DNA from: Slackia isoflavoniconvertens
GTDB lineage: Bacteria; Actinomycetota; Coriobacteriia; Coriobacteriales; Eggerthellaceae
DNA: 64,000 nucleotides
NCBI RefSeq assembly: GCF_003725955.1
Contig: NZ_QIBZ01000007.1
Span: 1 to 64,000 of the forward strand
Direction of reading: 5' to 3'
Positions 43,786 to 54,121 of the stretch are shown here, piece after piece. A program made the translations under genes and the position numbers. The notes under the pieces were generated by a model, which was not told where the DNA came from, searched no databases, and saw nothing but the letters and a program-made list of their open reading frames with translations. Numbering within the stretch: the first letter of the stretch is position 1; each line of letters starts with the position of its first letter.

Positions 43786-44055
43786 TTTGAGCCGTCCTCT
43801 TTCTTCAATAAGCGCAAGAAGCTCCAAGGCCTTATCGAAGAGCCTTGAAACCACTTGCTTGTTTTGGGTGTTTACGGGAGCTTCATCGTCGTTTCGGCGG
43901 TCGCCATTGCCTACTTCGACTTCCCGATGATGCGTATACTACGAGGTTGTTGAAATAAAGTAAAACTAGAGTATTTTGTAATAGGTAAAGAGTTTCTTAT
44001 ACCCCGTTGATTTCACACGTAAAGAAGGAAATAGCAGGAGAAACGGCAGGTTTTC

Positions 44056-44970
44056 ATGACGTCGAAGTATGAAGCCTTTGTGTTGGCGGCCGAGACAGGT
44101 AGCTTCAAAAGCACCGCCGAACAGCTTGGCTACACCCAGGCGGGCATTAGCTATATGATGAGCTCGCTCGAATCCGAAATGGGCACGGCACTTTTCGCGC
44201 GCGATCATTCGGGCGTTCGCCTCACCGAGGACGGCCGCAACCTTTTACCTTGGATTCAAGACGTGTGCACGAGCGAGCGAGCGCTTCAAGCGCGTTTGGG
44301 CGAAGTGAGGCATTTGGAAAGCGGCACGGTGCGCGTCGCTGCATTCGCATCGACCGCCATTCGCTGGCTGCCAGGCATCGTAGATGAATTCACAAACGCC
44401 CATCCGAAAGTCGAACTCGAATTCGCGTGTTTCGAAGACCAAAGAGCAATCGAAGAAGGCGTGCTGCGCGGAGAATTCGACTGCGGATTCATCGTTTTGC
44501 CTCCTCGGGAAAAGTTTTTCGTCATACCCCTGGTCCAAGACCCGATTTATGTCGCGCTGGCTCCGCACCATCCCCTCGCCCAAGAAGACTTTTTCCCTCG
44601 CGAGGCGCTTGCAAGCGAACCGTACATCAAAATTCGAAACCCAGACTACAGCGAATACGACGCCGTATTCGATCGGCATGAGGTTGTGCCGCGCACGCGT
44701 TTCGTCATGGATAACGACTTCGCCGTTATGGGCATGGTGAACAAAGGCCTCGGCTACAGCCTTTTCCCAAAGCTCATTTTGCGCAAGGCGCCCTTCCAGC
44801 TTGCGCGCATCGAGCTGGAGATTCCCACCCACCGCGAACTTGGAATCGCCATGCGGTCATGGGACCGCGCCTCAATGGCCGCGAAAGCCTTCGTTGAAAC
44901 CGTTCGAACCTGGGTTGCCGCTTGGGACGAGCGCGTTGAATTCGATGAACGCTGGGATAATCTGGGATAG
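44056..44970 (+). CDS. LysR-family transcriptional regulator
   Basis: 304 aa. The N-terminal winged helix (AAETGSFKSTAEQLGYTQAGISYMMSSLE) binds DNA, and a periplasmic-binding-like effector domain follows (VRVAAFASTAIRWLPGIVDEF, HHPLA, and GYSLFPKLIL). It is divergent from the EamA transporter across 270 bases, the classical arrangement for an activator of an exporter. AT-rich sequence at 43930-44010 should hold both promoters and the operator. The effector is unknown. Confidence 0.9.
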   Translation: MTSKYEAFVLAAETGSFKSTAEQLGYTQAGISYMMSSLESEMGTALFARDHSGVRLTEDGRNLLPWIQDVCTSERALQARLGEVRHLESGTVRVAAFASTAIRWLPGIVDEFTNAHPKVELEFACFEDQRAIEEGVLRGEFDCGFIVLPPREKFFVIPLVQDPIYVALAPHHPLAQEDFFPREALASEPYIKIRNPDYSEYDAVFDRHEVVPRTRFVMDNDFAVMGMVNKGLGYSLFPKLILRKAPFQLARIELEIPTHRELGIAMRSWDRASMAAKAFVETVRTWVAAWDERVEFDERWDNLG

Positions 44971-45007
44971 CAGCAAACGCCGCACACGAAAAAGCTTTCG
45001 CATACGC

Positions 45008-45040
45008 AACGCGGCCGAGGCGCAATGCCCCGGCCGCGTT
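45008..45040. terminator. Hairpin between lysR and the LCP gene
   Basis: A 10-bp stem AACGCGGCCG/CGGCCGCGTT with a 13-base loop between convergent genes. The T tract is weak (GTTCGTTACTT). Confidence 0.6.
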
Positions 45041-45133
45041 CGTTACTTCGAAATCGTCCCCGCAAGAAGATGCCGCGACTACGCCGGCAACCGAGGCGCC
45101 TCACCGCGCGCATGGCGGCTACAAGGAAAGTGC

Positions 45134-46684
45134 TCAGCCCTTGTAGTCTTTGCCCACGATAACCAAATAGGAGCCCTCATAGGTGTAGCTGCCATCATTT
45201 ACCGTAGGAGTGCCGCAGCCAAGTAACTTGGCGATGCTCTTCGCAACGCTTTCGTCGGTCCCCTTGTCGTAAATGACGAGCGTTTTGCCGTAGTTATACG
45301 AATCGGCATCGAGCGTATTCGTTACGTCGTAGCCTTTGTTCGTAAGCGTGCTTGCAGCTGTGGCGGCAACGCCCGATACGCCGCTTCCGTTTTGCACTTC
45401 GACCTGTTCACCGTGGCCATAGTCGGAAAGGCTCGACTCCTCGCCGCTCAAAACGGCTTGAGCCACCGCTTCGCCACCAATACTGCCGTCGGTCACGCCG
45501 CCGTTATTCATCGAAGCCGACTCGTCGGGCGTGGGAGAAAGGCCCTGATCGATGCGCTTCATCATGGCCGCCCAAGCTTCGTTATTGCTATATTCGTACC
45601 AACCGCCATCTTCATACGATGAAATGGTCGGGTTCATGGTCGAATAGATATCGGTAGACGGGTCCATGCCTCGCATCGAATTGGCGACAGCGGCAATATC
45701 GGTCACCGACATGTCAGTGGTAATGTAATCGCACAGCGCCGTAACGGTGCTCGCCATGGTCGCCGGGTCGCTGGCCAACAGCTTCTTCGCAATCGCGCCA
45801 AGCACCATGCGCTGGTTCGCCGCGCGATAGTAGTCGCCGCCGCCGTAGCCAGCATCTTCGTAGGCATGGCGGCTGCGGCACAGAATAAGCGCCTGGTCGC
45901 CATTGATCGTCTGTTCGCCGGCAGAGAGGCTGCCACCCGCTTCGGGATCGTCGATATCAATGGACACATTCACATCGACTCCGCCAAGCGCATCGACGAC
46001 CGCTTTGAAGCCATCAAAGTTGATTTCCGCATAATGGGAGATTGGCACGCCCGCAAATTCCGAAACCGTTTTCACCGCAAGCGACGGGCCGCCAAGCGCA
46101 TAGGCGGCATTGATCTTATTTATGCCGTAGCCGTCGATATCAACCAGCGTATCGCGCTCAATGGAAACGAGCGTCACCTTCTTTTGCTGCGGATCGATGC
46201 GCGCGAGCATCATAGAGTCGCTGCGATACGCATCGCCAAATTCACCGCTCGCATCACGGTCTTCTGATTTGTCAGTGCCCATGAGGAGCATATAGAACGG
46301 TTCGGAAAGCGACTTGTCGACAAGCGCGCCGCGCGTTTCGTCATCGATGCCAAAGCTCAACTTGCCGTTGAGAATCCCCATATAGGCAAGCACCGCGCCG
46401 CCGCCCACGAGCAACACCGCAAACAACGCTCCTATTACGCCACCAATGATTTTTCGGCGCTTCTTCTTTGCGCGAATGCGCGCATATTCAGCTTGAGTTG
46501 AATCGCGGGAAAACGATGCGGCGCGCTGGCGCGCACCCGTATCGCCATACGCAGCGCGCGAATAGGAACGGGCAGCAGAAGCCTGGGGGCGCGATGCATC
46601 CTCATTGCGGCGAGGGGTATTTGACCGACGAGACGACTCACCCGACGGGAAAGAATCAAAAGAGCTACGGTGCCGAGGGGCCAT
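45134..46684 (-). CDS. LytR-CpsA-Psr family protein with LytR_C domain
   Basis: 516 aa. An N-terminal Ser/Arg-rich cytoplasmic tail (about 75 residues) precedes one membrane helix (KIIGGVIGALFAVLLVGGGAVLAY). The LCP catalytic domain follows, with GTDKSEDRD, RSDSMMLARIDP, VSIERDT, INAAYALGG and a second arginine motif (LCRSRHAY). LCP enzymes ligate wall teichoic acid-like or capsular glycans to peptidoglycan. The last 90 residues are a LytR_C domain (EVQNGSGVSGVA). A paralogue lies upstream on the same strand. Confidence 0.92.
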   Translation of the reverse strand: MAPRHRSSFDSFPSGESSRRSNTPRRNEDASRPQASAARSYSRAAYGDTGARQRAASFSRDSTQAEYARIRAKKKRRKIIGGVIGALFAVLLVGGGAVLAYMGILNGKLSFGIDDETRGALVDKSLSEPFYMLLMGTDKSEDRDASGEFGDAYRSDSMMLARIDPQQKKVTLVSIERDTLVDIDGYGINKINAAYALGGPSLAVKTVSEFAGVPISHYAEINFDGFKAVVDALGGVDVNVSIDIDDPEAGGSLSAGEQTINGDQALILCRSRHAYEDAGYGGGDYYRAANQRMVLGAIAKKLLASDPATMASTVTALCDYITTDMSVTDIAAVANSMRGMDPSTDIYSTMNPTISSYEDGGWYEYSNNEAWAAMMKRIDQGLSPTPDESASMNNGGVTDGSIGGEAVAQAVLSGEESSLSDYGHGEQVEVQNGSGVSGVAATAASTLTNKGYDVTNTLDADSYNYGKTLVIYDKGTDESVAKSIAKLLGCGTPTVNDGSYTYEGSYLVIVGKDYKG

Positions 46685-46835
46685 AGGTTTGCTCCTTGCT
46701 ATCGAACGTCAAACGCGACGCGCTCAATGCACGCGCAAAACGAATAATTATCCTATCAGGCAAGATATGCATTGCGTCGACAATTCCACAAAAGCCCACA
46801 GCACTGAAAACCTCCTGAAAGGTTCACTACAAAAA

Positions 46836-46855
46836 AGGCGGCCGGAGCCGCCTTG
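46836..46855 (-). terminator. Terminator of the upstream LCP gene
   Basis: Stem AAGGCGGC, CGGA loop, GCCGCCTT, followed on the minus strand by TTTTGTAG. Confidence 0.85.
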
Positions 46856-46866
46856 GTTATTTCGGA

Positions 46867-48348
46867 TTAATATGCACCACTCGTCGAGTCCGAGGCGCCA
46901 TCGTATGCATCCGTTCCACCGCTCGATAGGCCGTCGGCCCCATACGCCGAACCGGCTCCAGAAGTACCGTAGTCATAATCATACGTGGAGGAATTCGACG
47001 ACCCATAGTCCGACCCGTAGCTGCCGTCATAGCCAGAACCATAGCTGCCGCTTTCGTAACCGGAATTGTAGCCAGAACTATAGCCGGAGCCCGTAGCCGA
47101 ATCGTAACCGCCATAGCTCGAGCCGCCCGACGAGACACTCGACCCCGAAAGCAAGCCGCCCGTTTCCTGAATACCAGTTACGGTGCCGTCAAGAGTTCCG
47201 CCATTGTTGGCATTGCGATTCTCGTCCTCATACGGCGGCAGGCCCGCATCGACACGCTCCATCATTTTGCGCCATGCATTGTTGTCGCTGTATTCGTACC
47301 AAATATTGTTCTCATACGATGCATACGTGGGGTTCATCGCCGACCAAATATCGCTATCGACATCAATGCCGCGCATGCTCGTGGCAACGGAAATGATATC
47401 GGTCACTTCCATGTCGGTCGTAACATAACTTGCCATGGCAGAAAGCGTATTGGTCATGGTAACGACGTCGGCAGACATGAGCTTCTTCGCAATTGCGCCG
47501 AGTACCATGCGCTGGTTCGCCATGCGGTAATAATCGCCCGATCCGTAATCGTCGTAGGCATGGCGGCTGCGGCACAGAATAAGCGCCTGGTCGCCATTGA
47601 GCGTTTGCTGGCCCGCTTCAACGCGTCCGCCCGCTTCGTCGTCATCAATGGCCATGGGAACATCGACTTCGATGCCTCCCAAGCCGTCAACCGCCGCTTT
47701 AAACCCATCGAAGTCAACCGATACGTAATGGGAAATGGGCACGCCGGCGAACCTCGAAATAGTGCTCACCACGAGCGGCGCTCCGCCATATGAGGCGGCG
47801 GCGTTGAGCTTGTTCGGACCATAGCCCTCGATATCCACATAGGTATCGCGCTCGATGGACACCAGGGCCACGGTTTTCTGAGTAGGATCGATTCGGGCGA
47901 GAATCATGGAATCGCTGCGGAAGGTGTCACCCGCGAATTCGGCGCTCTGCTCACGTTCTTCGGACTTGTCGACGCCCATAATAAGGCAATAGAATGGCTC
48001 GCCCGGCTGCACTGTTTCGTTCGACAGGGAAGCTTTCAGCTCGTCAGACACGTCCTCGTGAAGCTTGTTGCCGATAGAGTTCATGTAGACCACGCCCGCG
48101 AATGCCGCGCCTCCCACAAGAAGAGCCAAGGCCAGCACCACGATAAGGGCAATTATGGGACCACGCCTGCGCTTTTTGGGCGGTTGGTAGCAATCGCGCG
48201 AATAGGCTTGAGCGCCATAGCCCGCGCTTGTAGGAGCGCCCATAGGCGCATAAGTGATTGCTCCGCGAGAATTGCGGTGCACAGAGACGGGACGCATTCC
48301 CTGAGGAACCGCGCCCTGGTTTTGTTGTGTGTGTTTGCGTTTATTCAT
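46867..48348 (-). CDS. LytR-CpsA-Psr family protein with Gly/Ser/Tyr-repeat tail
   Basis: 493 aa. Membrane helix (IIALIVVLALALLVGGAAFAGVV) and LCP domain with RSDSMILARIDP, VSIERDTYVDIEGYG, LNAAASYGG and LCRSRHAY, closely like the paralogue 200 bases downstream. Instead of a LytR_C domain it ends in about 110 low-complexity residues built of Gly, Ser, Tyr and Asp (repeats such as GYDSG, SGYNSGYES and YGSDYG). That tail is extracellular and may bind wall polymers or self-associate. ATG 48348 has AAGGGG rather far upstream (about 14 bases). It is divergent from the deacetylase gene. Confidence 0.9.
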   Translation of the reverse strand: MNKRKHTQQNQGAVPQGMRPVSVHRNSRGAITYAPMGAPTSAGYGAQAYSRDCYQPPKKRRRGPIIALIVVLALALLVGGAAFAGVVYMNSIGNKLHEDVSDELKASLSNETVQPGEPFYCLIMGVDKSEEREQSAEFAGDTFRSDSMILARIDPTQKTVALVSIERDTYVDIEGYGPNKLNAAASYGGAPLVVSTISRFAGVPISHYVSVDFDGFKAAVDGLGGIEVDVPMAIDDDEAGGRVEAGQQTLNGDQALILCRSRHAYDDYGSGDYYRMANQRMVLGAIAKKLMSADVVTMTNTLSAMASYVTTDMEVTDIISVATSMRGIDVDSDIWSAMNPTYASYENNIWYEYSDNNAWRKMMERVDAGLPPYEDENRNANNGGTLDGTVTGIQETGGLLSGSSVSSGGSSYGGYDSATGSGYSSGYNSGYESGSYGSGYDGSYGSDYGSSNSSTYDYDYGTSGAGSAYGADGLSSGGTDAYDGASDSTSGAY

Positions 48349-48567
48349 GGAGCGTATTATCGCCCCTTTCGAGGTCAACAACCAAAAGCACACGCAAGTG
48401 TTCGAAACCTTAACACAACCTAACAACAAAACCATATGCCGAAACTGCACCCAACGTCCCAAACTCTTTTGAAAAAAGCGAGTCGTTACCTTTCCAGCCA
48501 CACAACGCGTTACACTGAAGGTATAGCAAACCCAAACGAAACCGCCCACGCCAACCGAGGAGCGAGA
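48349..48567. promoter_or_regulatory. Divergent promoter region, LCP gene and polysaccharide deacetylase gene
   Basis: About 220 bases between two divergent cell-envelope genes. A TATAGC -10-like hexamer (about 48521) precedes the deacetylase start. Pairs of TTAACACAACCTAACAACA-type AT-rich sequence lie in the middle. Nothing more specific is visible. Confidence 0.35.
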
Positions 48568-50079
48568 GTGTCGCACGATAACGACTTTCCCGAAAAGCAC
48601 GGCGCACAGCGCACGCGCACGCACGCTCGCCCTCGCCCGGCCAAAAAGCCGCTTGCCGCGCAAGAGGGGCAGCGCATTCCCGCGCGTCACGCCGATGAGC
48701 ACGCATACCCGGCCAAAGCGCTCAGCCGCTCGAGCGAACCGCGCACGCCACGCGCTCAGGTTCCCACCGATTCACGCGCGCCGCACGTCCAGGCATCCGC
48801 CGAGCAGCACATGCCGACAAGCAGAAAGCCCATCGACTCCCACGCTCGGCGCACCCATGCGCCCGGCGAGCCGCGCCCGCCTCGCAACCAAACACCCGTT
48901 GCCCAAACATCAACGTCGAGGCCCCAAAAAACCGTGTTCGCCATTGCTGGCGCGTGCGTTGCGCTCGCACTCGTCCTGTTCGGCGTCGTGCATTGGCAAA
49001 GCACTAGACCCATCGACATCATGGTGAACGGTCAAGAACTGCAGCTGCCTCGCACCGCAACCGTTAACGACGCATTCGAGGCAGCGGGCTCGCCCGCAAC
49101 GGCAGGCAACATGCTCGATATTGACGGCGAACTGCTGCAAGAAGGCAGCGGCACAGCCTATACGGCAACGCTCGATGGACACGAGCTCGACCCCACTACC
49201 GCAGCCGACACACCGCTCGATGGCCACACGAGCATCGATTTCACAAACGGAGTCGACGTCGAAGAGCCATCCAACGTAGCCGAAAACCAGCCCATCGCCC
49301 ATGGCGCCCAAGACGTCGGACATGGGCCGCTGCACATCGTCACCCAGAAAGGACAAGATGGCTCAGGCACAATTAAAACCGGCCAGGTTTCCGGAAAACA
49401 TCAGGTCATCGAGGTAACGAGCGACCCCGTCGACACCATCATGAAGCGCTGCTACCCCGACACGCAAGGTGAAAAGGTCGTGGCCCTCACTTTTGACGAC
49501 GGCCCATGGGACGACACCAACGAGCTGCTCGACGTGCTGCGCGACAATGGCGCGAAAGCCACGTTCTTCACCGTTGGCAACCGAATTTCGGGCAACGGAG
49601 TCGATACCGTGAAACGAGAGGTCGCCGAGGGCCATCAAGTCGCGACCCACACGTGGGACCACGCGGCGGGCGACGGCCAAAGCGTGAACCTTTCCTATAT
49701 GAGCGCCGAACAACAGCGCGAAGAAGTCACGAAAGGCCTTCAGGCAATCGAAGACGCCACCGGACAAAAGCCAAGCTTCGTGATGCGCGCGCCCGGAGGC
49801 AACTTCCCTACCGAAGTATGGAGCAATGTGGAAGACCTCGTGGTTGCCGACATTGGTTGGGACGTCGACACCACCGATTGGAAGCGGCCGGAGGCGAGCC
49901 GCATCGCGGCAGAGCTTATGCGGATTACGCCCGGCGATATCGTGCTCATGCATGATGGCGGCGGAAACCGAGAGAACACCATTGAAGGCCTGCGCATTGC
50001 TCTGCCGAAGCTCGTGCAAGACGGCTGGAAGTTCGTCACGATTGACGAACTTATGAAATACCCTACAAAAGACAGCTGA
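48568..50079 (+). CDS. Membrane-anchored polysaccharide deacetylase (NodB domain)
   Basis: 503 aa from GTG 48568 (CGAGGAGCGAGA upstream). The first 120 residues are Pro/Arg/Ala-rich and disordered; a membrane helix follows (VFAIAGACVALALVLFGVVHW), then an external region of about 130 residues. The NodB domain has all five motifs: TFDDGPWDD, THTWDH, RAPGG, DVDTTDW and VLMHDGG. It likely deacetylates peptidoglycan or another wall glycan, fitting the divergent LCP glycan ligases. The substrate is not determined. Confidence 0.9.
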   Translation: MSHDNDFPEKHGAQRTRTHARPRPAKKPLAAQEGQRIPARHADEHAYPAKALSRSSEPRTPRAQVPTDSRAPHVQASAEQHMPTSRKPIDSHARRTHAPGEPRPPRNQTPVAQTSTSRPQKTVFAIAGACVALALVLFGVVHWQSTRPIDIMVNGQELQLPRTATVNDAFEAAGSPATAGNMLDIDGELLQEGSGTAYTATLDGHELDPTTAADTPLDGHTSIDFTNGVDVEEPSNVAENQPIAHGAQDVGHGPLHIVTQKGQDGSGTIKTGQVSGKHQVIEVTSDPVDTIMKRCYPDTQGEKVVALTFDDGPWDDTNELLDVLRDNGAKATFFTVGNRISGNGVDTVKREVAEGHQVATHTWDHAAGDGQSVNLSYMSAEQQREEVTKGLQAIEDATGQKPSFVMRAPGGNFPTEVWSNVEDLVVADIGWDVDTTDWKRPEASRIAAELMRITPGDIVLMHDGGGNRENTIEGLRIALPKLVQDGWKFVTIDELMKYPTKDS

Positions 50080-50125
50080 ACGAACTTACGCTCAGCATTC
50101 ATAATCGCCCGCACCCATAAACGCA

Positions 50126-50158
50126 AAATGGCGGCCTCGAAGTGCGAGGCCGCCATTT
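50126..50158. terminator. Bidirectional terminator between deacetylase and sigma-54 activator genes
   Basis: A 13-bp perfect stem AAATGGCGGCCTC/GAGGCCGCCATTT, then TGTTTTAC on the plus strand and TTGCG on the minus strand. It lies between convergent genes. Confidence 0.85.
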
Positions 50159-50161
50159 GTT

Positions 50162-52549
50162 TTACTCAATCTCAATCGATGTTTTCACTCTAATGCCGAT
50201 TTCGGCCATACGCTTGCGAAGCACAGCATACGTCACGCCCAAGAGCTCTGCCGCCAAAAGCAAATCGCCATCAGCCCCTCGAATCGCCTTGACGATACGC
50301 ATGCGATCAGCTTCTGCCACATTTTCATCTTGCGAAAACGCGCCCGTAGTTCCGGCGGGGAACCCCGCGCTTGAAGCAACGGAAAAAGCGGCATCCTGGT
50401 CTTGTCCCGAATGCAATTCCCCCGATTGCCAACCTGCCGAATGCTCGCTCGGCTCATCGGCCGCACGCAACCCAAAACCAGCCATCGCATCGAAGCCGAC
50501 GCCATAGGGCGACGCCCCAGAAACAACCTCGCCAAAAGGAGTCGACTCCTGGTAGCCATACCCCATTGCCGACGGCCTATCGTACGCTCCTGCCCCAACG
50601 CGGTCGAACACCGCCGAAGGCGAATACATGCCCGTCGGCAAGCCTCCACCCACCGGCGCCATGCGGCCAGACTGCCCAGCGACCGCCGCCATTGAGAGCG
50701 CGGGGCCTTCGAACGACATGCCCACCGATACGGCGTTCGCGACATGGACGGGCAAATCCTCAAGGGTCACCTTGGCCCCCTCTCCTGCCATAATAAGGCT
50801 GCGTTCAACAACGTTGCGCAACTCTCGCACATTGCCGGGCCAAGTGTAATTCGCAAGCGCCTTCATAACGTCTTCAGGCAGGGGAGTGCACGGCAGACGA
50901 AGCGAGTCTGACAAATCTCGATTGAAATGATCGACGAGCAAGGCCACATCGCCTTCACGCTCGCGCAAAGGCGGCAGGGATATTTCGACCATGCTCAGGC
51001 GATAGTACAAATCGGCGCGGAAACGGCGCTCATTGATAAGGCATCGAATATTCTGATTCGTAGCAGCCAGAAAACGCACGTCAAGCTGATGCGGCTCGGT
51101 CGACCCAAGGCGCGTGACGCTTTGTTCCTGAATGACGCGCAGCAAGCCCACCTGCAAATCGAGGGGCATTTCGCCAATCTCGTCCAAAAACAGCGTTCCG
51201 CCTTCGGCCGCTTCAATCTTTCCGATCGAACCGCCTTCTTTGGCTCCCGTAAACGCGCCCGCCTCGTAGCCAAACAGCTCGGCCGCGAAGAGGTCACGGG
51301 GAATCGCCCCGCAATTGATTGCAACGAACGGCCCCTTGCGGCCGGACATGCGATGCAAGGCGCGCGCCACAACCTCTTTGCCTGCACCCGTCTCACCCAA
51401 AAGCAAGACATTGGTCTTAATGGGCGCCACCTTGCGAACGAGTTTATCGACCTTGCCCCATGCAGGCGACTCGCCGATATAGTCGACAACGTCTTTCACC
51501 GAAGCGCGGCCAAGCGACTTGCGGCTCCCCTCTGCGCGAGCCCCTCCCCCGTTCGATGCCTGGCCCTTTCCCGACTTTGAAGAAGAGTCAGCCCCAACGG
51601 ACGGCACATCGAACACGCACACAACGAACGAGAGCCCGTTGCCAACGTCAACCGCCGACCGATGCAAAAGCGCCAACTCGCGTTCTACCTTCTTTCGCCC
51701 CTCTTTGAATACCACGGGCAAGGGCTCGCCTTCTTTCACGGGCGACTCGAGTACATATTTCACGCCCGTCTTCTTCGAGAGGTACGCGGAAAGCGATTGG
51801 GACCCATAGGAAAACGTCTCATACCGAGGGATATAGGAATGCATGGCTTCATTTGCGATGAGCACATTGCCGCGCCTGTCGAGAACAAGCACCGGCTGAT
51901 TCATGAGGCGAATAAGCGGCTTGAAGAATTCAGCCGTCGATAGTTTCGCCCGCATGCCACGACCGGCAAGGAAGAGCTCATTGGCCAAATCGACCGCTGT
52001 CGCGCACATATCAAGGGCGCATTCGGGAAGCATTCCGAACGGGTTATTGAGGTTCATGGCGCCGAAATACACCCCTCGGTTATCGAGGAAGGGGGCGCTC
52101 ACGCCAGAATAGGTTTGAGAAATGGCCCTATACTGTTCGAAGCCATCAGCGCGTACGGGCTTCTTCTCGTAAGGAACAATGGTCGCGTTTCCCGTTCCCA
52201 CGACTTCCTCGAGCACATACGTGCCGAACGTGCGCGGATAATAGCTCAAGGGCGACTGAAAGCCGAACACAAAGCTTTCCTGATCCATAAGCGAGACGTT
52301 GCAATTCAGTAATGCCACAAGCATGCGCATAACGGGCATATTCGCCGCCAGCGAGTGGGCATAAGCCCGCTGCTTTTCGGCAAGCAGCTTTTCGTCCATA
52401 GAAGGAAAGTCGCTCGACCAAGGATTCACGCCCGCCGCTCGGCAGCGCTTCCATGAACGCGCGATTTCGGGGCGAACAACGCTTTCGTCGATTTCGCCCG
52501 TCGCAATGAACCTTCGCCACGCTTCAACTTGACTTTTCTGATCGTACAT
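50162..52549 (-). CDS. Sigma-54-dependent enhancer-binding activator (GAF-PAS-AAA+-Fis)
   Basis: 795 aa. Order: GAF-like sensor (about 70-200, as in AcoR), PAS (about 215-310), AAA+ domain (about 355-600), a Gly/Ser/Met/Tyr-rich linker of about 130 residues, and a Fis-type HTH at the end ([16 protein letters not shown]). Walker A GETGAGK (385-391), the sigma-54 contact loop GAFTGA (431-436) and Walker B GGTLFLDE are intact, so it should remodel sigma-54 holoenzyme. ATG 52549 follows GAAGAAGGGGTCG. It lies 74 bases after rpoN on the same strand and near three -24/-12 promoters, making the acyl-CoA genes its probable targets. Confidence 0.92.
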   Translation of the reverse strand: MYDQKSQVEAWRRFIATGEIDESVVRPEIARSWKRCRAAGVNPWSSDFPSMDEKLLAEKQRAYAHSLAANMPVMRMLVALLNCNVSLMDQESFVFGFQSPLSYYPRTFGTYVLEEVVGTGNATIVPYEKKPVRADGFEQYRAISQTYSGVSAPFLDNRGVYFGAMNLNNPFGMLPECALDMCATAVDLANELFLAGRGMRAKLSTAEFFKPLIRLMNQPVLVLDRRGNVLIANEAMHSYIPRYETFSYGSQSLSAYLSKKTGVKYVLESPVKEGEPLPVVFKEGRKKVERELALLHRSAVDVGNGLSFVVCVFDVPSVGADSSSKSGKGQASNGGGARAEGSRKSLGRASVKDVVDYIGESPAWGKVDKLVRKVAPIKTNVLLLGETGAGKEVVARALHRMSGRKGPFVAINCGAIPRDLFAAELFGYEAGAFTGAKEGGSIGKIEAAEGGTLFLDEIGEMPLDLQVGLLRVIQEQSVTRLGSTEPHQLDVRFLAATNQNIRCLINERRFRADLYYRLSMVEISLPPLREREGDVALLVDHFNRDLSDSLRLPCTPLPEDVMKALANYTWPGNVRELRNVVERSLIMAGEGAKVTLEDLPVHVANAVSVGMSFEGPALSMAAVAGQSGRMAPVGGGLPTGMYSPSAVFDRVGAGAYDRPSAMGYGYQESTPFGEVVSGASPYGVGFDAMAGFGLRAADEPSEHSAGWQSGELHSGQDQDAAFSVASSAGFPAGTTGAFSQDENVAEADRMRIVKAIRGADGDLLLAAELLGVTYAVLRKRMAEIGIRVKTSIEIE

Positions 52550-52623
52550 CGACCCCTTCTTCCCCATTGCCTCTATGCGGGCCCCCCAATTGGCCCATCG
52601 TCACGCAACGTCGCGCGCGTCCA

Positions 52624-54084
52624 CTACGAATCGCACGACCACCGACGACGCGATTGCGCTTCGATGCCGAGAGACTCTCGATACTTCGCAACCGTGCGTC
52701 GCTTTATCTCAATGCCCTTCTCATTCAGCGCGGCGCATATCTTCGCATCGCTCAATGGATGGCTCTTGTCCTCTGCGGCGATAAGGTCTTTAATCATCTG
52801 CTTGATTTCGAACGACGAAACAGCACCCGTTGTCGCCTGCGCCCCAAGACCCATGCCAGAAGAAACCCGCGGCATGGCGCGCGTGAAAAACATTTTCAGC
52901 GGGAACGTTCCCCATGGCGTTTGGATATATTTTCCCTGCACAGCTCGACTCACCGTAGATACATGAATGTCAAGAGCATCGGCCGCCTGCTGCATGGTCA
53001 GCGGCGAGAGCGCCGAGCCGCCCGTGAGGAAAAACTTGAACTGCCGTTCTACCAGAAACACGCCGAATCGCTGCAGCGTTTGACGACGTTGTTCAAGATT
53101 GCGCAAAAAGGAATCAGCTTCCTCGCGCTTCTCGCTCAAATACGCCGCTACCTCACGCGCAAGGCCCTCTTCTTCCATCATCGCCACGTACTCGGCGTTC
53201 AACGCCAGGCAATTTTTGGAAGCTCCCACCACCTCAACGGTAAAATCGGAGCCCTTTCGGCGCACGATGATATCGGGGATGACATAGCGCGAATCGGGGC
53301 GTTGATAGAACGCCGAGCCTGGACGAGGGTTCATGCCGCGAACCACGCGCTTCATGCGAGCGACCTCATCGACGGACACGCCAAGTTCTCGAGCGATTGC
53401 AGGTAGCCTGCCTTGGGCGAGATCGTCGAGGTAGCCTTCTATGAGCTCCGACATAACTTCGGGATGCGGCTCGTCGTCGGGAATCTGAAGCTTCAGACAT
53501 TCACGAACATCATGCGCGCCAACGCCTCGCGGCTGAAGGCGCTGCAACGCCTCGAGCAGCCTTTCGGCACACGCATATTCGACATCGCACTCAAACGCCA
53601 CCATGCCGACATCGCCAACGAAGTACCCGTCGTCGGTCACGTTATCGATAAGAGCATTCATGACCCCAAGGTCGCAAGCGCTCAGATGCAAATCGGTCAC
53701 CTGAAGGTGCAGGAACTCATGCAGCGTTTCGGTCTCTATGCAATCATCCTGGATACGAGAAAAGTCCCACTCGGTTGCGCCCGCGATTCCAAGCGTATGG
53801 CGAGGAGCCGACCAACCCGTAACGTCGTACGCCTTCGCTTCGGCACGCTCCTTCGCCTCTTCGAATGCCGACTCGCTCGGAAGGGCATCGTAGCTGAATA
53901 AATCGTCTTCGTAATTGATTTCAAGAAGAGGGTTCGACTCGGCCATAGAGGCAATGCGATCGGGAAGCGAGGCAACTGGCAACGCAAGCACTTCAAGGCC
54001 CTGCATCGAAACGGGGGCGAGACGCGTTTTCGTCTTCGTGGACGTTCTCGGCGTCAAGCCCGTCGACAAAGTACCAGAAACCAC
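52624..54084 (-). CDS. rpoN: RNA polymerase sigma-54 factor
   Basis: 486 aa. Region I (LAPVSMQGLEVLALPV to SNPLLEI) is followed by an acidic region II. The core-binding domain (MNALIDNVTDDGYFVGDVG), the HTH (MQQAADALDIHVSTVSRAVQGKYIQTPWG) and the RpoN box (KRRTVAKYRE near residue 465) are all complete. It directs polymerase to -24/-12 promoters and needs an AAA+ activator, encoded just downstream. The start is a GTG at 54084 with AAGGGGGC upstream. Sigma-54 is generally regarded as absent from most actinobacteria, so its presence here is notable. Confidence 0.94.
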   Translation of the reverse strand: MVSGTLSTGLTPRTSTKTKTRLAPVSMQGLEVLALPVASLPDRIASMAESNPLLEINYEDDLFSYDALPSESAFEEAKERAEAKAYDVTGWSAPRHTLGIAGATEWDFSRIQDDCIETETLHEFLHLQVTDLHLSACDLGVMNALIDNVTDDGYFVGDVGMVAFECDVEYACAERLLEALQRLQPRGVGAHDVRECLKLQIPDDEPHPEVMSELIEGYLDDLAQGRLPAIARELGVSVDEVARMKRVVRGMNPRPGSAFYQRPDSRYVIPDIIVRRKGSDFTVEVVGASKNCLALNAEYVAMMEEEGLAREVAAYLSEKREEADSFLRNLEQRRQTLQRFGVFLVERQFKFFLTGGSALSPLTMQQAADALDIHVSTVSRAVQGKYIQTPWGTFPLKMFFTRAMPRVSSGMGLGAQATTGAVSSFEIKQMIKDLIAAEDKSHPLSDAKICAALNEKGIEIKRRTVAKYRESLGIEAQSRRRWSCDS

Positions 54085-54121
54085 AAACGCCCCCTTCGCT
54101 TTGGTTTAGGCCTATCTATTC

